Below are positions 10,891 through 21,060 of a DNA stretch of 64,000 nucleotides, piece after piece (position 1 is the first letter of the stretch; each line of letters begins with the position of its first letter). A model generated the notes under the pieces. It was given only the letters and a program-made list of their open reading frames with translations. It made no database searches and was not told the origin of the DNA. The stretch is from Tethya wilhelma (lineage: Eukaryota > Porifera > Demospongiae > Tethyida > Tethyidae): assembly GCA_964030475.1 (NCBI GenBank), contig CAXIPT010000005.1, positions 2,413,164-2,477,163 of the forward strand. The letters run 5' to 3'. Position numbers and translations under genes: made by a program.

Positions 10891-11120
10891 TGTAACGACC
10901 AGGGTCTTAGGCCGCGACTGCACTTGCACTTGGCTTGCTACTTTCACTTTCCATGTTGCTCATAGCTCAACTTTAATCCTCTCTGGTCTTACAGTAAAAT
11001 ACACAGACTTATACATACACAATAAATAATAAGTAACTTCTTGTATATAAATCAGGGCTACTGAGCATGTGCATACTACACAACTACAATGATAGTGTTA
11101 ATTTTATGCAAGTCACTACA
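10891..11120 (-). repeat. 5' LTR of the Gypsy element
   Basis: 230 bp, matches 4453-4682. On the minus strand transcription would start here. Its outward flank is TGTCAGCACT. Confidence 0.9.
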
Positions 11121-11169
11121 TGTCAGCACTATCATGACAGTTGATGGTAAGTGTGCACATGTAAATACT

Positions 11170-11210
<41 letters not shown>

Positions 11211-12739
11211 ACACACACGCACAACCAGCACACCACCACCACCATCACCCAGATAATTCAGGATGGAAAGTAGCAAATCAAGTATATGGAAGTAGTTTGA
11301 GGCAGCTACTTTGTACTTTGTTCAACATTCAAAGGTATTATACTATGATAAAAATACAGCTGCATGGTAGTAAATATAGTAGGAATAGGCTAACTGTCCC
11401 AATTACTCAATACATGTACAATCTTTTAACTTTTCAGAGGAAGATAGTTAATCTTTGAAACCCTGCTTAGAGCCTCCCTTAGATAGTTTTCTAACTGCAT
11501 GCACCAAGAAAACTCACAGAAACTTCTTTCATCACTCTAGAGAGAGTGCTGGCGAGAAGCCAGAACAATGCAATTTTGTTCTCTTTGTTCTCCTTTGTGA
11601 CTTACTTGAACGCGATTTCCAGAGGCATTTGACCAACTTTGACTGTACAGTGTGACTTGACTCCATCTTTACTACTCACGTTTATACCTAAAAGTCGTCC
11701 AAAAACAAACTCTAGGCAACTTGAAACTGTGGTATAAAGCTTTTATGTAGCCATTTTCATGTAGGCAAAGGTCACCAGTAAAATGCGCATGCGCACATCT
11801 AGACTGACCAGTCAGCTAATTATTACATGCAATTAAGCACATTAGCGTTGTAAAACGTGAATGAACAAGTATTGAAAATTTCATAAAAATTAATATTGTA
11901 GGAATGGGTAGTGCTGTACAAAGTTAAGAAACAAGGCAAGAATCTGAATTTTGGCACATGACTCCTTATTTTTTATATTCAAGTCTTCTTCTGATTGATG
12001 AGTTATTATTATTCCCAGTACGGTAGTACTGGGTACATAGGAATGGCACAGATGGCCCATTAGCGCAATACAAATATTCACGCGAATAACTCTGCAAAAA
12101 CTGAGCGCTTGGCACTAAAAGGCTTCTCAAGCTACTATTTAGCTCTTTCTCTTTCTAATGAGCCCTAAAACATGGCTTAAAACCATCGCTAAAGTACCAA
12201 ACTAAAATATGCCAAACCTCCAATTTTCTCCATCTTCTTCTTATTCTTCTTCTATCTTGGCTCAACTTTTCTCAGAGACTATTCACTTTTAGAAGCTGAT
12301 TCTTGAACGAACGAACTTGGTTTCTTTGGGGACAGTCGCTTTTGCCATCGGTTTTTTGTATCTCTCATTCAGTCGCTAGATACAAGGCTAAAAGCGCCTT
12401 CTCCATATGGCGGCCATTAATTTATAATCATGCATTATTCATTAGCTAGCTAGCCTAACGATCCTTTCCATATTCAAGTGCGCGTTATTTGGAATCTATA
12501 GCAGCATGCAGTGCTCTGGGTTCTGTCCTATCCTGTCGTTCTTTGTATTCAGTTCTTCAGTAGGGAAGTTATCTCTAGCTAACAAGACACAAATATAATC
12601 AGATTTGGCCTTAGGGTTCAGAGTTTTAGCTGTCTGAAAGGCATAGTCTGTTGGCAAGTTGTCTGCTCAGATGGTGGGCTACTGAAAGACTAAATTCCAC
12701 TGATATTGTAAACAATTATTAAAAAAAATAGAACAAACA
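11121..12739. other. Non-coding stretch with AC microsatellite
   Basis: Contains an (AC)n tract at about 11172-11218, a short palindrome CCCAGTACGGTAGTACTGGG near 12014, and otherwise unremarkable AT-rich DNA. The ORFs here are short and show no family motif. No gene is supported. Confidence 0.5.
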
Positions 12740-13005
12740 AGTACAAAAAACATTAGAAATGCAATGCAAACATAGGAATGGCCAAATCGTAAAAAAAGTG
12801 AGCAAACAAGCCAGGAATGGTTGTCAGATTGAGCGAGTTCATTCCTGTGTCTACAATGTCATTGAGCTCAGTAGAGATATGAACATAAAGTAACACAGTA
12901 AAATGAACTCACTCAATCTGACAACCATTCCTGGCTTGTTTGCTCACTTTTTTTACGATTTGGCCATTCCTATGTTTGCATTGCATTTCTAATGTTTTTT
13001 GTACT
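12740..13005. mobile_element. Foldback element with 104-bp arms
   Basis: Arms 12740-12843 and 12902-13005 are inverted copies with about one mismatch, separated by 58 bases. A third, more diverged copy of the left arm begins at about 13108. AAT/ATT repeats lie beside it. No coding capacity; this is a foldback or MITE-type element. Confidence 0.8.
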
Positions 13006-13009
13006 AGTA

Positions 13010-13107
13010 ACAATAATAATAATAATTATTATATATACAAGTCTGATTGTCTGATCTGATTGATGAGTTATTATTATAATAATAATAATAATAATTATAT
13101 ATATACA
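13010..13107. repeat. ATT/AT microsatellite
   Basis: Two blocks of AAT/ATT plus AT repeats separated by a copy of CTGATTGATGAGTTATTATT, which also occurs near 11992. Confidence 0.7.
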
Positions 13108-13270
13108 AGTAAAAAAAACATTGGAAATGTAAGGAATGGCTAAATCGTAAAAAGAGCACAAACAAGATGAAATGGCTGTTAGAGTGTGTAAGGAATTCTT
13201 CCTGTATGGGCTGCATTTAACAATCTCCTTATTGCATGAGTCTCTCATTTTGCCCACAGGAAGAATTCCT

Positions 13271-13271
13271 N
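13271..13271. other. Single-n contig junction
   Basis: An isolated n separates unrelated repeat DNA from the 3' part of a glycosidase gene. Similar single n positions are 18164, 31816, 45131, 54596 and 61825. They look like unresolved contig joins. Confidence 0.7.
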
Positions 13272-13422
13272 TCCAGAGTATGACAAACCACTAGGAAGAC
13301 CAACAGCTCCTGCCTCCTACCAACCTGAGAGGGGCGTGTGGACAAGGAGATTTGAGTCAGGCACAAATGTCACCTTCAATGCAAATACTAACATTGGGAC
13401 CATAGAATGGGGCAATGGTTGA
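13272..13422 (+). pseudogene. Glycosidase-like copy 3, 3' fragment
   Basis: About 50 codons matching the C-terminus of copies 1 and 2 (from the P-E-Y-D-K-P-L-G segment through W-T-R-R-F-E-S-G-T to W-G-N-G and the stop at 13420-13422). It begins directly after an n, so the rest of the gene may be missing from the assembly rather than from the genome. Its 3' flank continues to about 14037 and gives the empty version of the Gypsy insertion site (CAGCTGAATAAATC near 13768). Confidence 0.8.
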
Positions 13423-13451
13423 TATACTATACTTCCATGTACTATTGAGTA

Positions 13452-13656
13452 CCGTATAGCGGGAAATTTTCGTGCGGTTAAAATTTCGTTTCAGGCCTTG
13501 AAAACAAGTTTTCGTGGTCTTATTTTCGTTCTGGACCCATGACCCCGCGGCCACGTTTTAAAAATTTCAGATTTTCGTGGGCAAAATTTTCGTTTTCATG
13601 CTGTCTGGAACGAAAAGAACGAAATTTTTCCCTCACGAAAATTTCCCGCTATACGG
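13452..13656. mobile_element. MITE with TA target duplication
   Basis: A 205-bp element with ~23-bp terminal inverted repeats beginning CCGTATAGCGGGAAATTTTC, flanked by TA on both sides (13450-13451 and 13657-13658). The interior is made of TTTCG/CGAAAA words. The same 3' flank of glycosidase copy 2 lacks it. The TA duplication suggests a Tc1/mariner-class non-autonomous element. Confidence 0.8.
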
Positions 13657-14037
13657 TATATATAGTTGCAATATTGATTTCGTTATTACAGTAAATATGT
13701 TTGTTGGGCTAACTTGAAGGGATACTCTAAGAAGCAAGATCGGCTGTAGTTTTTGATCAGTAATACCAGCTGAATAAATCTACACAATATAATCAACTTC
13801 TTGATTCACTCTTTACACTCCTTGCTGAGTACATGCATGTCGTATAATTGCATACTTCATATCTCTGGTACACATGCAGTCATGTTTTTCACATTGCACA
13901 ATTTGGTACCTAATAAAAAATTTTGTGGTTTAAACTGCACAAATTGGCATAATGCACCAAACTTATATGTAAAGTGACATTGAATTAGTGCTAATAATTT
14001 GGTTTGTGTTGGGCTCAAAGTTGAACAATAATAGTTA

Positions 14038-15065
14038 TGTGTAAATTAACAATGTACTACTACTACTACATGTATACAGGAAAGTATAATTGTAACTGTT
14101 ATTATTATAGCCATGCACATCTCCAAACATGTAACTAGAAGAATGCAAGGCATTGTGGGGCGAGCCTGAGCCAGCGCAGCTTTTTGCATGAATGTGAATG
14201 TAGCCTCGTACCCAGGCTCTCTCCTTTGACCTTTCACTCACCCAGGCCCCTCCCTCCTCTCCCTCCTTATTTTTCGAGGAGGGAGGGGCCTGGGTACGAG
14301 GCTACAGCGAATGTATGAAGAATATTTGTCAGAATGACAAAATTAATTATGGTATAGATCTGGCGGCTGTCAGTGCCAGTACAAAACTGACAGTGTTCAA
14401 ATGACTGTGCCTGTAGTGTGAACATCAGAAGTTTGTTTACACGAAGGATTGCTAATGAGACATGTAAAATCTACCATTGTATTCAAACTTGGTATCTCTT
14501 ACCCTCTGACACTGTATATTGAGCAAGCCTGGCAACACCATTTTTTTGTATCTATGGTTTTTCTACTTCAGTGCAGTTTCTGCCTATCCTTTCTGTTGGG
14601 CACTGCTGTTAAACTGTTCCTGCGCCTTTCTCTCATAAGATATGCTTAGCAACTGTCTAAGTCTCACAACCTCTGAGCTATTTAGAAGAACCATTTCTCA
14701 ACTGTTCTGCTCTAGCTGCCTCTGACAGACTGTCTGATTTCTCGATCGCGGATATCGACTGTTTCGAAAACACGTGCACACTCTAAACTTATGCGCATGC
14801 ATAACTAATGCATGGTACATGGTACGGGTCGATCATTATGTTAGCTAGAAATAGCTTAGGTGAGCGTACAAGACCCAACGATGACAGACAGACAGACGGT
14901 CCCGACGTACAACTCGCTATCTGGGGCTCGCTCAGGCTCGCCCCAATTAAGTTATATTTATTTTTTTTCCTCGCCATCACCATCAACTGGATTATAGATG
15001 GGAGAGTCAAAAGAAAGAGAGGAGTGAGGGAAAATTTTGGGAATTTTAGCACGGAGACGCTTAAT
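14038..15065. mobile_element. About 1-kb insertion in a pmp-like gene 3' end
   Basis: The reverse complement of 23660-23700 is split here: its ends lie at about 14037 and 15066, with ~1 kb between them. The insert carries a hairpin MITE (14201-14304) and no recognisable protein. The junctions are consistent with a TA target, but no matching terminal repeats are seen. Confidence 0.55.
14200..14305. mobile_element. Short hairpin MITE
   Basis: Terminal inverted repeats GTAGCCTCGTACCCAGGC / GCCTGGGTACGAGGCTAC enclose a ~70-bp pyrimidine- then purine-rich centre that also partly pairs. Total about 106 bp. No target duplication is clear. Confidence 0.7.
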
Positions 15066-15937
15066 GATGCGTAGTTTTGTGCAACAAAAGATGCATACTA
15101 ACACAGCCACTACAACAACAAGGAGGAAACCTAGCTGTTACTGTAAAAGCTATAAGGAATTTATCCTCAATGTGTACTATACTTCCTGAAGTGGTAGTTT
15201 CAGGAAAAGTGTCAGTGGCCATGGCATTTCAGTTACAGTCACTGACTGAGGTAGAATGGTTGTTTCCACCATGGTCCCTTGCTCTGTCGTCTTTACAATG
15301 GTCCCTTGCTCTGTCCTCTCCACGAAGGTTAATCCTTGCTCTGTCTTCTCCATTGCGGTCCCTTGCTCTGTTGCTTCCATTGTGGCCATTGGTACACTTG
15401 TGGTCAGTGCATGGTACTGTCATATCGAGTGGCTCTGCTGAATGTACAGCATCTGCTGGCATCATGATGTCTCCTTCATGAAGCTTACAAAATGGGAGCA
15501 TTGGATCAATTGTCACATTCGGAGCCCCCTCCAAGAGTGTGATCTGACTGTTACAAGCACTGATAACTCCTCCGTACTGGGCTGTGTTGTTAAAGATGCT
15601 TGTGCGACTAATCTCCATTGAGCTAGAAGTCATGGCAATAACTCCACCCCTATCACCTGCAGTATTAGAATCAAAGAGTGATTTGTAGATGGTGACAGAG
15701 CTGTCGAGACGTCCAATGTACATGACTCCTCCTTCATCACCAGCTGAGTTGTGGCTAAACTGACTTCTTGTAATGATGTAGTCAGAGGCATGGACATAAG
15801 TGTAGAGTACACCACCATCCAGAGCTGCAGTATTGTTGATGAAAGAGCTTCTATCCACTGTGGTAAGACTTTCATCTATAAAGAACACCCCAGCATGGTT
15901 ATTGGCAGAGTTGTGTCTGAAGGTACTGTTGAGATGT
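15066..15937 (-). pseudogene. pmp-like beta-helix membrane protein, 3' half (minus copy)
   Basis: The minus frame starting at about 15951 has repeated F-x-x-N-x-A and G-G-V-x-Y units (F-R-H-N-S-A-N-N, S-Q-F-S-H-N-S-A-G-D-E-G-G-V, S-L-F-D-S-N-T-A-G-D-R-G-G-V), typical of polymorphic-membrane-protein-like parallel beta-helices, then a spacer of short repeats (E-Q-G-T units in another frame) and a membrane segment. It is a 3' half only. Against the plus copy it has a 4-base insertion near 15131 and a loss near 15220 that break the membrane-anchor frame, and its tail is interrupted by a ~1-kb insert. Its 5' side ends in an inverted junction at about 15937. It keeps ~390 bp that the plus copy has lost. 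Confidence 0.7.
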
Positions 15938-16153
15938 AACTGGTAGTTCATTTCTCAACAACAGTGCAACAAGGGAAGGTGGAGGAGCTATTTACTCTGA
16001 TGGACTCAATGCTAATGTAACACTCTCTTCCTCAACCTTCATCAATAACTCAGCCTCTTACTGTGCTGTGTTGGATGTCGACAACTATAACCACTTCAGT
16101 GTGAACCTCACAAACAGTCTATTCAACTACAACACAGCAACTGGAACTTGTAT
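15938..16153 (+). pseudogene. pmp-like gene fragment, inverted
   Basis: About 215 bases on the plus strand match 22943-23150 of the plus pmp-like gene (S-S-F-L-N-N-S-A... through Y-N-T-A-T-G). It is joined head-to-head to the minus-strand copy ending at about 15937 and passes into satellite at 16154. Confidence 0.75.
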
Positions 16154-16276
16154 CAATGTAATCAGCACAAAATGAACTTTCAAATAATATATAGATAGCC
16201 ATGTTTTGGGTAAAATCTGATAATACAGAGTTGGTTCAATTCATAACCCTGTACAATTCTTAGGTATACATTATCA
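16154..16276 (+). repeat. Partial 361-bp satellite unit
   Basis: Matches the part of the satellite starting AATGTAATCAGCACAAAATG up to CACACTCATATT. The unit is then interrupted by an insertion and continues at about 17505. Confidence 0.7.
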
Positions 16277-16452
16277 CACTCATATTATTATTATTATTAT
16301 TCATTTCCACGCCACCATAGGCGCAAAGGGGGAAGGGGGAACAACACACACACAAACAATCGTCACAAAAATAAGAAAAGAAAAAATGAGGAGAGAGAGA
16401 GAGAGATCAGAATCAAGTTCCAGACTTTGATTTAAATTTGCTACATATATAG

Positions 16453-16870
16453 CCGTGTCCTGTGAGCAACCGGAGCCCAGAACACATCATCGTGTGATTC
16501 AATAACAAATCCTGGTACACCATCTCTTTGCTGGTAGTAGAGACTGATGCAATCATCACTGTCAAGGTCACTAGTGCTCACACAGTCACTAGAGTGGACG
16601 GCACCAATCTTGACCGTGACTTGACCTGCTGACCTTCACTGGAGACCAACTGAAACTACCATCGCCCCGATCAACACAGACTCCAGGGGTATCATTTGCT
16701 TCATAGAAAAACATTGGAGGATCCACTTCAGCTGGGCTCAGGTCCAACTCAGGGATGACAAGTTCAGGACTCTGATGGCACAATGTGATGTCAAGAGATT
16801 GTTCCACAATTAAGAGAGATTGAGGACTCACCACTACCCACAGACAGGGGAGAAACACAACGAGCTTCAT
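16453..16870 (-). pseudogene. Secreted-type protein frame, probably frameshifted
   Basis: A minus frame starting at 16870 opens with a signal-peptide-like stretch (M-K-L-V-V-F-L-P-C-L-W-V-V-V) and runs to a stop at 16589. A second frame continues without stops from about 16630 to the TAG near 16453, with Q-V-T-V-K-I-G-A-V, S-D-L-D-S-D-D-C-I and V-F-W-A-P-V-A-H. The two halves look like one protein with a one-base shift near 16620. The signal-peptide-like start overlaps the end of the basic ORF above, so it could also be chance. Not recognised. Confidence 0.3.
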
Positions 16871-17489
16871 GTCTCAGAGAGGCTGAACACTCACTACCGC
16901 CCTGAGGCAGAGGAGAAGCACAACAGGCTTCAGGAGAGCAGGTCGAATGACTCCGAGACTCACCACTGCACTGAGGCATGGGAGAAACATTACGAGAGGT
17001 CGAACGTCTCTGAGACTCACTACTGCACTGAGGCAGGGGAGACACACTATGAGCATCAGGAGAGGGACATCTCTGAGAGGCCGAGGCCTCGCCACTGCAC
17101 TGAGACAGCTGAGAACAAGCCTCAGGAGAAGAATGACTCTGAGCATTAGGAACATCACGACTCACAAGCACAGGACTGGTATTCACTGCTGCAGCAGCAG
17201 GTGGTTCAGTTAACTTCTTCCTCTTCTGTCTTCTCATCCTCCTCTTCTTGGACTTGCTAACCAGAGAGTACTTGGCCTCAACTGAGCCAGAAGAAGTCTC
17301 AGAGGACCAAAAGAGACTAACAGACAGTCCAGTAGCAGTCTTTCTGATGGTCCAGGAAGCCTCTGTCAGTAATACACCAGCCTCTTGTATCGAGGCAAGG
17401 GCTGGCAGAGGAAAACCAAACCTCTGGAGAGTATTAAGAGGCCCATCCATCACGAGCACGGAGATCCCGCTTTCAGGGGCAACCGCCAT
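16791..17489 (-). CDS. Hypothetical basic/repeat protein, retroelement ORF1-like
   Basis: 232 residues, beginning M-A-V-A-P-E-S-G immediately after the A-rich boundary of the insert. The first ~75 residues contain S-W-T-I-R-K-T-A-T-G-L-S-V-S-L-F-W, followed by a strongly basic K-S-K-K-R-R-M-R-R-Q-K-R-K-K cluster that could bind nucleic acid or act as a nuclear signal. The C-terminal half is an S/C/P-rich array of imperfect repeats of the type V-S-P-L-P-Q-C-S-S-E-S. I do not recognise a named family; the layout fits a retroelement first ORF. It overlaps, in another frame, the next entry, and the two may be parts of one frameshifted gene. Confidence 0.4.
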   Translation of the reverse strand: MAVAPESGISVLVMDGPLNTLQRFGFPLPALASIQEAGVLLTEASWTIRKTATGLSVSLFWSSETSSGSVEAKYSLVSKSKKRRMRRQKRKKLTEPPAAAAVNTSPVLVSRDVPNAQSHSSPEACSQLSQCSGEASASQRCPSPDAHSVSPLPQCSSESQRRSTSRNVSPMPQCSGESRSHSTCSPEACCASPLPQGGSECSASLRHEARCVSPLSVGSGESSISLNCGTIS

Positions 17490-17504
17490 TTTTTTTATTT
17501 TTTT

Positions 17505-18163
17505 CCTATAGATGAAGAGCTATTTTTTCCTACTTTTAGCAAAACATAACAAAATGGATATCATTTGAATGCTCTTATCGCACTGAATGCAATGGTAAAA
17601 GTCCCGGCTTCATATGACCCTTCTACTTCTAAATGTACACAAGGTGTTTTTAGGTGCTTTCCTTATACTGACTACATGTTTTTAACTGTTATCTGTCAAC
17701 GGTTTGTTGTATTAAAATGCAACCTATACTAATGTAATCAGCACAAAATGAGCTTTCAAATGATATATAGATAGCCATGTTTTGGGTAAAATCTGATGAT
17801 ACAGAGTTGGTTCAATTCATAACCCTGTACAATTCTTAGGTACATTATCACACTCATATTCAGCACCTATAGATGAAGAGCTAATTTTGCCTACTTTTAG
17901 CAAAACATAACAAAATGGGTATCATTTGAATGCTCTTATCGAACTGAATGCAGTAGTAAAAGTCCCGGTTTCATGTGACCTTCCTACTTCTAAATATACG
18001 CAAGGTGTTTTTAGGTGCTTTCCTTATACTGACTACATGATTTTTTTAACTACTATCAGTCAATGGTGGTTTGTTGTATTAAAATGCAACTGATACTAAT
18101 GTAATCAGCACAAAATGAGCTTTCAAATGATATATAGATAGCCATGTTTTCGGTAAAATCTGA
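17505..18163 (+). repeat. 361-bp satellite, plus orientation
   Basis: One full unit (17507-17867), then a second that stops at the n at 18164. Unit start TATAGATGAAGAGCTA recurs at 17868, giving a 361-bp period. Further copies lie at 16154, 20270-21060 (reverse) and 26772-27430. Confidence 0.85.
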
Positions 18164-18164
18164 N

Positions 18165-18264
18165 TCTCCACTAGTTTTAGTGGGAAAGGTTCTTGGGTTC
18201 TCCACTAGTTTTAGTGGGAAAGGTTCTTGGGTTCTCCACTAGTTTTAGTGGGAAAGGTTCTTGG
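18165..18264 (+). repeat. 34-bp hairpin minisatellite, array A (first part)
   Basis: Three units of the 34-bp sequence built on CCACTAGTTTTAGTGG plus GAAAGGTTCTTGGG. The array resumes after an inserted MITE at 18867. Confidence 0.9.
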
Positions 18265-18866
18265 TAGTCTATCGAGCTAGACCCTCCTCCTTCGTCACGT
18301 TGCACGCGCCGAGAGAGAGGGTCTAGCAAAGGTCACGTTCAAAGCGCAATTAACAAAAACGCGGAATTAAATGTGCGTTAACAGTGCGCATTATTTTAGA
18401 GAAAGACGGCAAACAGGACAACGAGATAGACTTGCAGCCTAAAAAGCACCAGAAGAGAGCCTATGATAGCCACAGGTCCATTATTGATGGAGTAGAAGTT
18501 GATAGACTGGCAGGTAGTCAGGTAGAATCTGTTCCACACGCGCTGTTCAGTCTCTTTGTACCTTTGTTGCCAAGTTAAATGCCTTAGGCCATGCTTAGGC
18601 TTACATCTAAGACTGTTTTCAAGACTTTGTTGAGTACAAAAGCTCCAGGAATCATCAATAACAAGTATACTATTAACTTCAGTGATAGAACACACAGTTA
18701 TCTCCATGCACACAAACTACCACCCACACATAATTACTACCCAGAATCTGGGTAGTTGAATCTGATTGGTCAATTGAAATCTCATTAAACGTCACCTTTA
18801 CTAGACCCTCTAGCTCTCTCGGTGCGTGCAACGTGACAAAGGAGGAGGGTCTAGCTCGATAGACTA
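18265..18866. mobile_element. 602-bp MITE, Mutator-like features
   Basis: Terminal inverted repeats of about 72 bp with ~4 differences, starting TAGTCTATCGAGCTAGAC. They are flanked by the 9-base direct repeat GGTTCTTGG (18256-18264 and 18867-18875). Long TIRs plus a 9-bp duplication are characteristic of Mutator-like elements. No transposase is present, so it is non-autonomous. The host sequence is a repeat, which makes the duplication somewhat less certain. Confidence 0.75.
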
Positions 18867-19315
18867 GGTTCTTGGGTTCTCCACTAGTTTTAGTGGGAAA
18901 GGTTCTTGGGTTCTCCAGTGCACTAGTTATAATGAGAAAAGGTTCTTAGGTTCTCCACTGAGTAGTTTTAATGAGAAAAGGTTCTTGGGTTCTCCAGTAG
19001 TTTTAATGAGAAAAGGTTCTTGGGTTCTCCATTAGTTTTAATGGGAAAAGGTTCTTGGGTTCTCCACTAGTTTTAGTGGGAAAGGTTCTTGGGTTCTCCA
19101 CTATAGTTTTAGTGGGAAAGGTTCTTGGATTCTCCCCTAGTTTTAGTGGGAAAGATTCTTGGGTTCTCCAGTAGTTATAATGGGAAAGGTTCTTAGGTTC
19201 TCCAGTAGTTTTAATGAGAAAAGGTTCTTGGGTTCTCCACTAGTTTTAATGGGAAAAGGTTCTTGGATTCTCCACTAGTTTTAGTGGGAAAGGTTCTTGG
19301 GTTCTCCAGTAGTTA
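18867..19315 (+). repeat. 34-bp hairpin minisatellite, array A (second part)
   Basis: About 13 units with variants of the hairpin stem (CCACTA/TAGTGG, CCATTA/TAATGG, CCAGTA/TAATGA). Confidence 0.9.
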
Positions 19316-20270
19316 AGCCTCTGCACGTGCATAGCACGTGCAGAGGGTTACGGTAATCATTTTGTCTGTGTGTCTGTTACTAGATTATCTGAAGAATGGC
19401 AGCTCCATGGTACAAACAGAAGGTACTTACGTTCATGAATCAGAAATTTGTTGTGTAGAATCTTGCAAAACGCTGTAGTTTTGGCTGAGATTTGAGGCCT
19501 TTGTGCTTCCCAGAATGCTTAGCTTCGAAACCGCACCTACGATCATGCCCCATGTAGTGTGCGTTATCTAGAATTACAGTTGGACCAGATATTTCAGTTC
19601 AGTTCAAAGTTCTGGCTCTAGCTGGATGTGATGTGCTTGGTTCAGTTGGCTTAGCTGCTTGCACAAGTAAGTAACTCAATTGATTGTTTTTATATGCTGC
19701 AACTTGTCTCTTGACTGCATACTGCCATGATGCAGCATCATGCAGTATGGCCTGTCTCAGTATGGTTCAGGCTAGCTGAATATCTGCTTTCGAGCAGTAT
19801 AACTAAGCATTACTGTTCAAAGTTTTACCACTGGTTCAATGGATTTTCTAAACTGAGTTTTCCTTACTGAGATCATTGTACTATCGGCTAGCTGAGACCA
19901 TTGCGGATCATGATTGATCATCAGTGCTAGGCCGCTGACACAGATCAGGCATACTGAGCTGGGACTTGTTGTATAAGTCTCATACTAATGGTCTTTTGTA
20001 CACATGCGTGCTTATTTATGCATGCTAGTTGGCCTGCATGCTGCTTCATCACAGAGATGTGGTGGTGCATGGCTGTACGGACGTGTCACTGTGTGCCTAT
20101 AGGTGATTATTTTCTAATACATTGACTCATAGTACTCATACATGTAGCTATGATACACTCTTTTACACAGCATAATATGCATACAAGTGCATTAGCTAGT
20201 TGTCAATGAGTGTGCCGAGGCTCGTGCACCATCTGTGCTTTCATTACATGGGTACAAGTTCCATTTTCAT
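19316..20270. other. Non-coding stretch starting with a perfect hairpin
   Basis: At about 19319-19347 CCTCTGCACGTGC-ATA-GCACGTGCAGAGG forms a 13-bp perfect stem. The following ~900 bases show no gene. The hairpin may mark the end of an unrecognised mobile element. Confidence 0.45.
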
Positions 20271-21060
20271 ACAACAAATGATTGACTGATAGTAGTTAAA
20301 AATATGTAGTCAGTATAGAGAAAGTATACCTAAAAACACCTTGCGCATATTTAAGAGTAGAAGGCTTGCATGAAACTGGGACCTTTACCATTGCATTCAG
20401 TGTGATAAGAGCATTCAAATGATATCTATTTTGTTATGTTTGCTAAAAGTAGGCAGAATTAGCTCTTCATCCGTAAGTGCTGAATATGAGTGCATGTGAT
20501 AGTGTATACCGAGGAATAGTACAGGGTTGTGAATTGAACCAATTCTGTATCATCAGATTTTACCCAAAACATGGCTATCTATATATCATTTGAAAGCTCA
20601 TTTTGTGCTGATTACATTAGTATAGGTTGCATTTTAATACAACAAACCATTGACTAATAACAGTTAAAAATATGTAGTCAGTATAGGGAAAGCACCTATA
20701 AAAAGCACCTTGTGTATATTTAGAAGTAGATGGGTCATATGAAACCGGGACCTTTACCATTGCATTCAGTGCAATAAGAGCATTCAAATGATATCCATTT
20801 TGTTATGTTTTGCTAAAAGTAGGCAAAATTAGCTCTTCATCTACAGGTGCTGAATATGAGTGTGATAGTGTACCTATAGGAATTGTACAGGGTTATGAAT
20901 TGAACCAACTTTGTATCATCAGATTTTACACAAAACATGGCTATCGATCTATATATTATCACTTGAAAGCTCATTTTGTGCTGGTTACACTTGTACAAGT
21001 TCAATTTTAATATAACAAATGATTGATAATGGTGGTTTTGCATGTGCTGGTCACATTGGT
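20270..21060 (-). repeat. Satellite, reverse orientation
   Basis: Two units and part of a third of the ~361-bp satellite in inverted orientation (CAACAAA...GACTGATA recurs at about 20272, 20640 and 21016; period ~368-376). Confidence 0.8.

Larger units (their letters stand above)
4453..11120 (-). mobile_element. Full-length Ty3/Gypsy LTR retrotransposon
   Basis: A 6,668-bp element in minus orientation. Its two direct LTRs are 230 bp (4453-4682 and 10891-11120), both TG...CA, and they read as identical. Internally it has a primer-binding site beside the 5' LTR, a single gag-pol frame and a polypurine tract beside the 3' LTR. The protein order protease, reverse transcriptase, RNase H, integrase is that of Ty3/Gypsy elements. 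Matching LTRs and an uninterrupted frame indicate a young, possibly still active, insertion. The flanks do not form a target duplication with each other (CTGAA on the left, TGTCA on the right); see the inversion finding. Confidence 0.92.
16277..17504 (-). mobile_element. 1.2-kb retroelement-like insert in satellite
   Basis: A satellite unit is interrupted between CATATT and CCTATAGATG. On the minus strand the insert begins with an A-rich run, then a coding frame, and ends with (AAT)n after GGCGTGGAAATG. A 3' simple-repeat tail and an ORF in the same direction are typical of small non-LTR retroelements. No reverse transcriptase is present, so it would be non-autonomous or truncated. The assignment is inference. 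Confidence 0.45.

Noticed and set aside
4441..11130. A target-site duplication directly flanking the full Gypsy element
   Set aside because: CTGAA on the left and TGTCA on the right do not match; the partner of the left side is found at 23941 instead.
14789..15074. Overlapping 87- and 88-residue ORFs on opposite strands
   Set aside because: They lie in the ~1-kb insertion, overlap each other almost fully and lack motifs.
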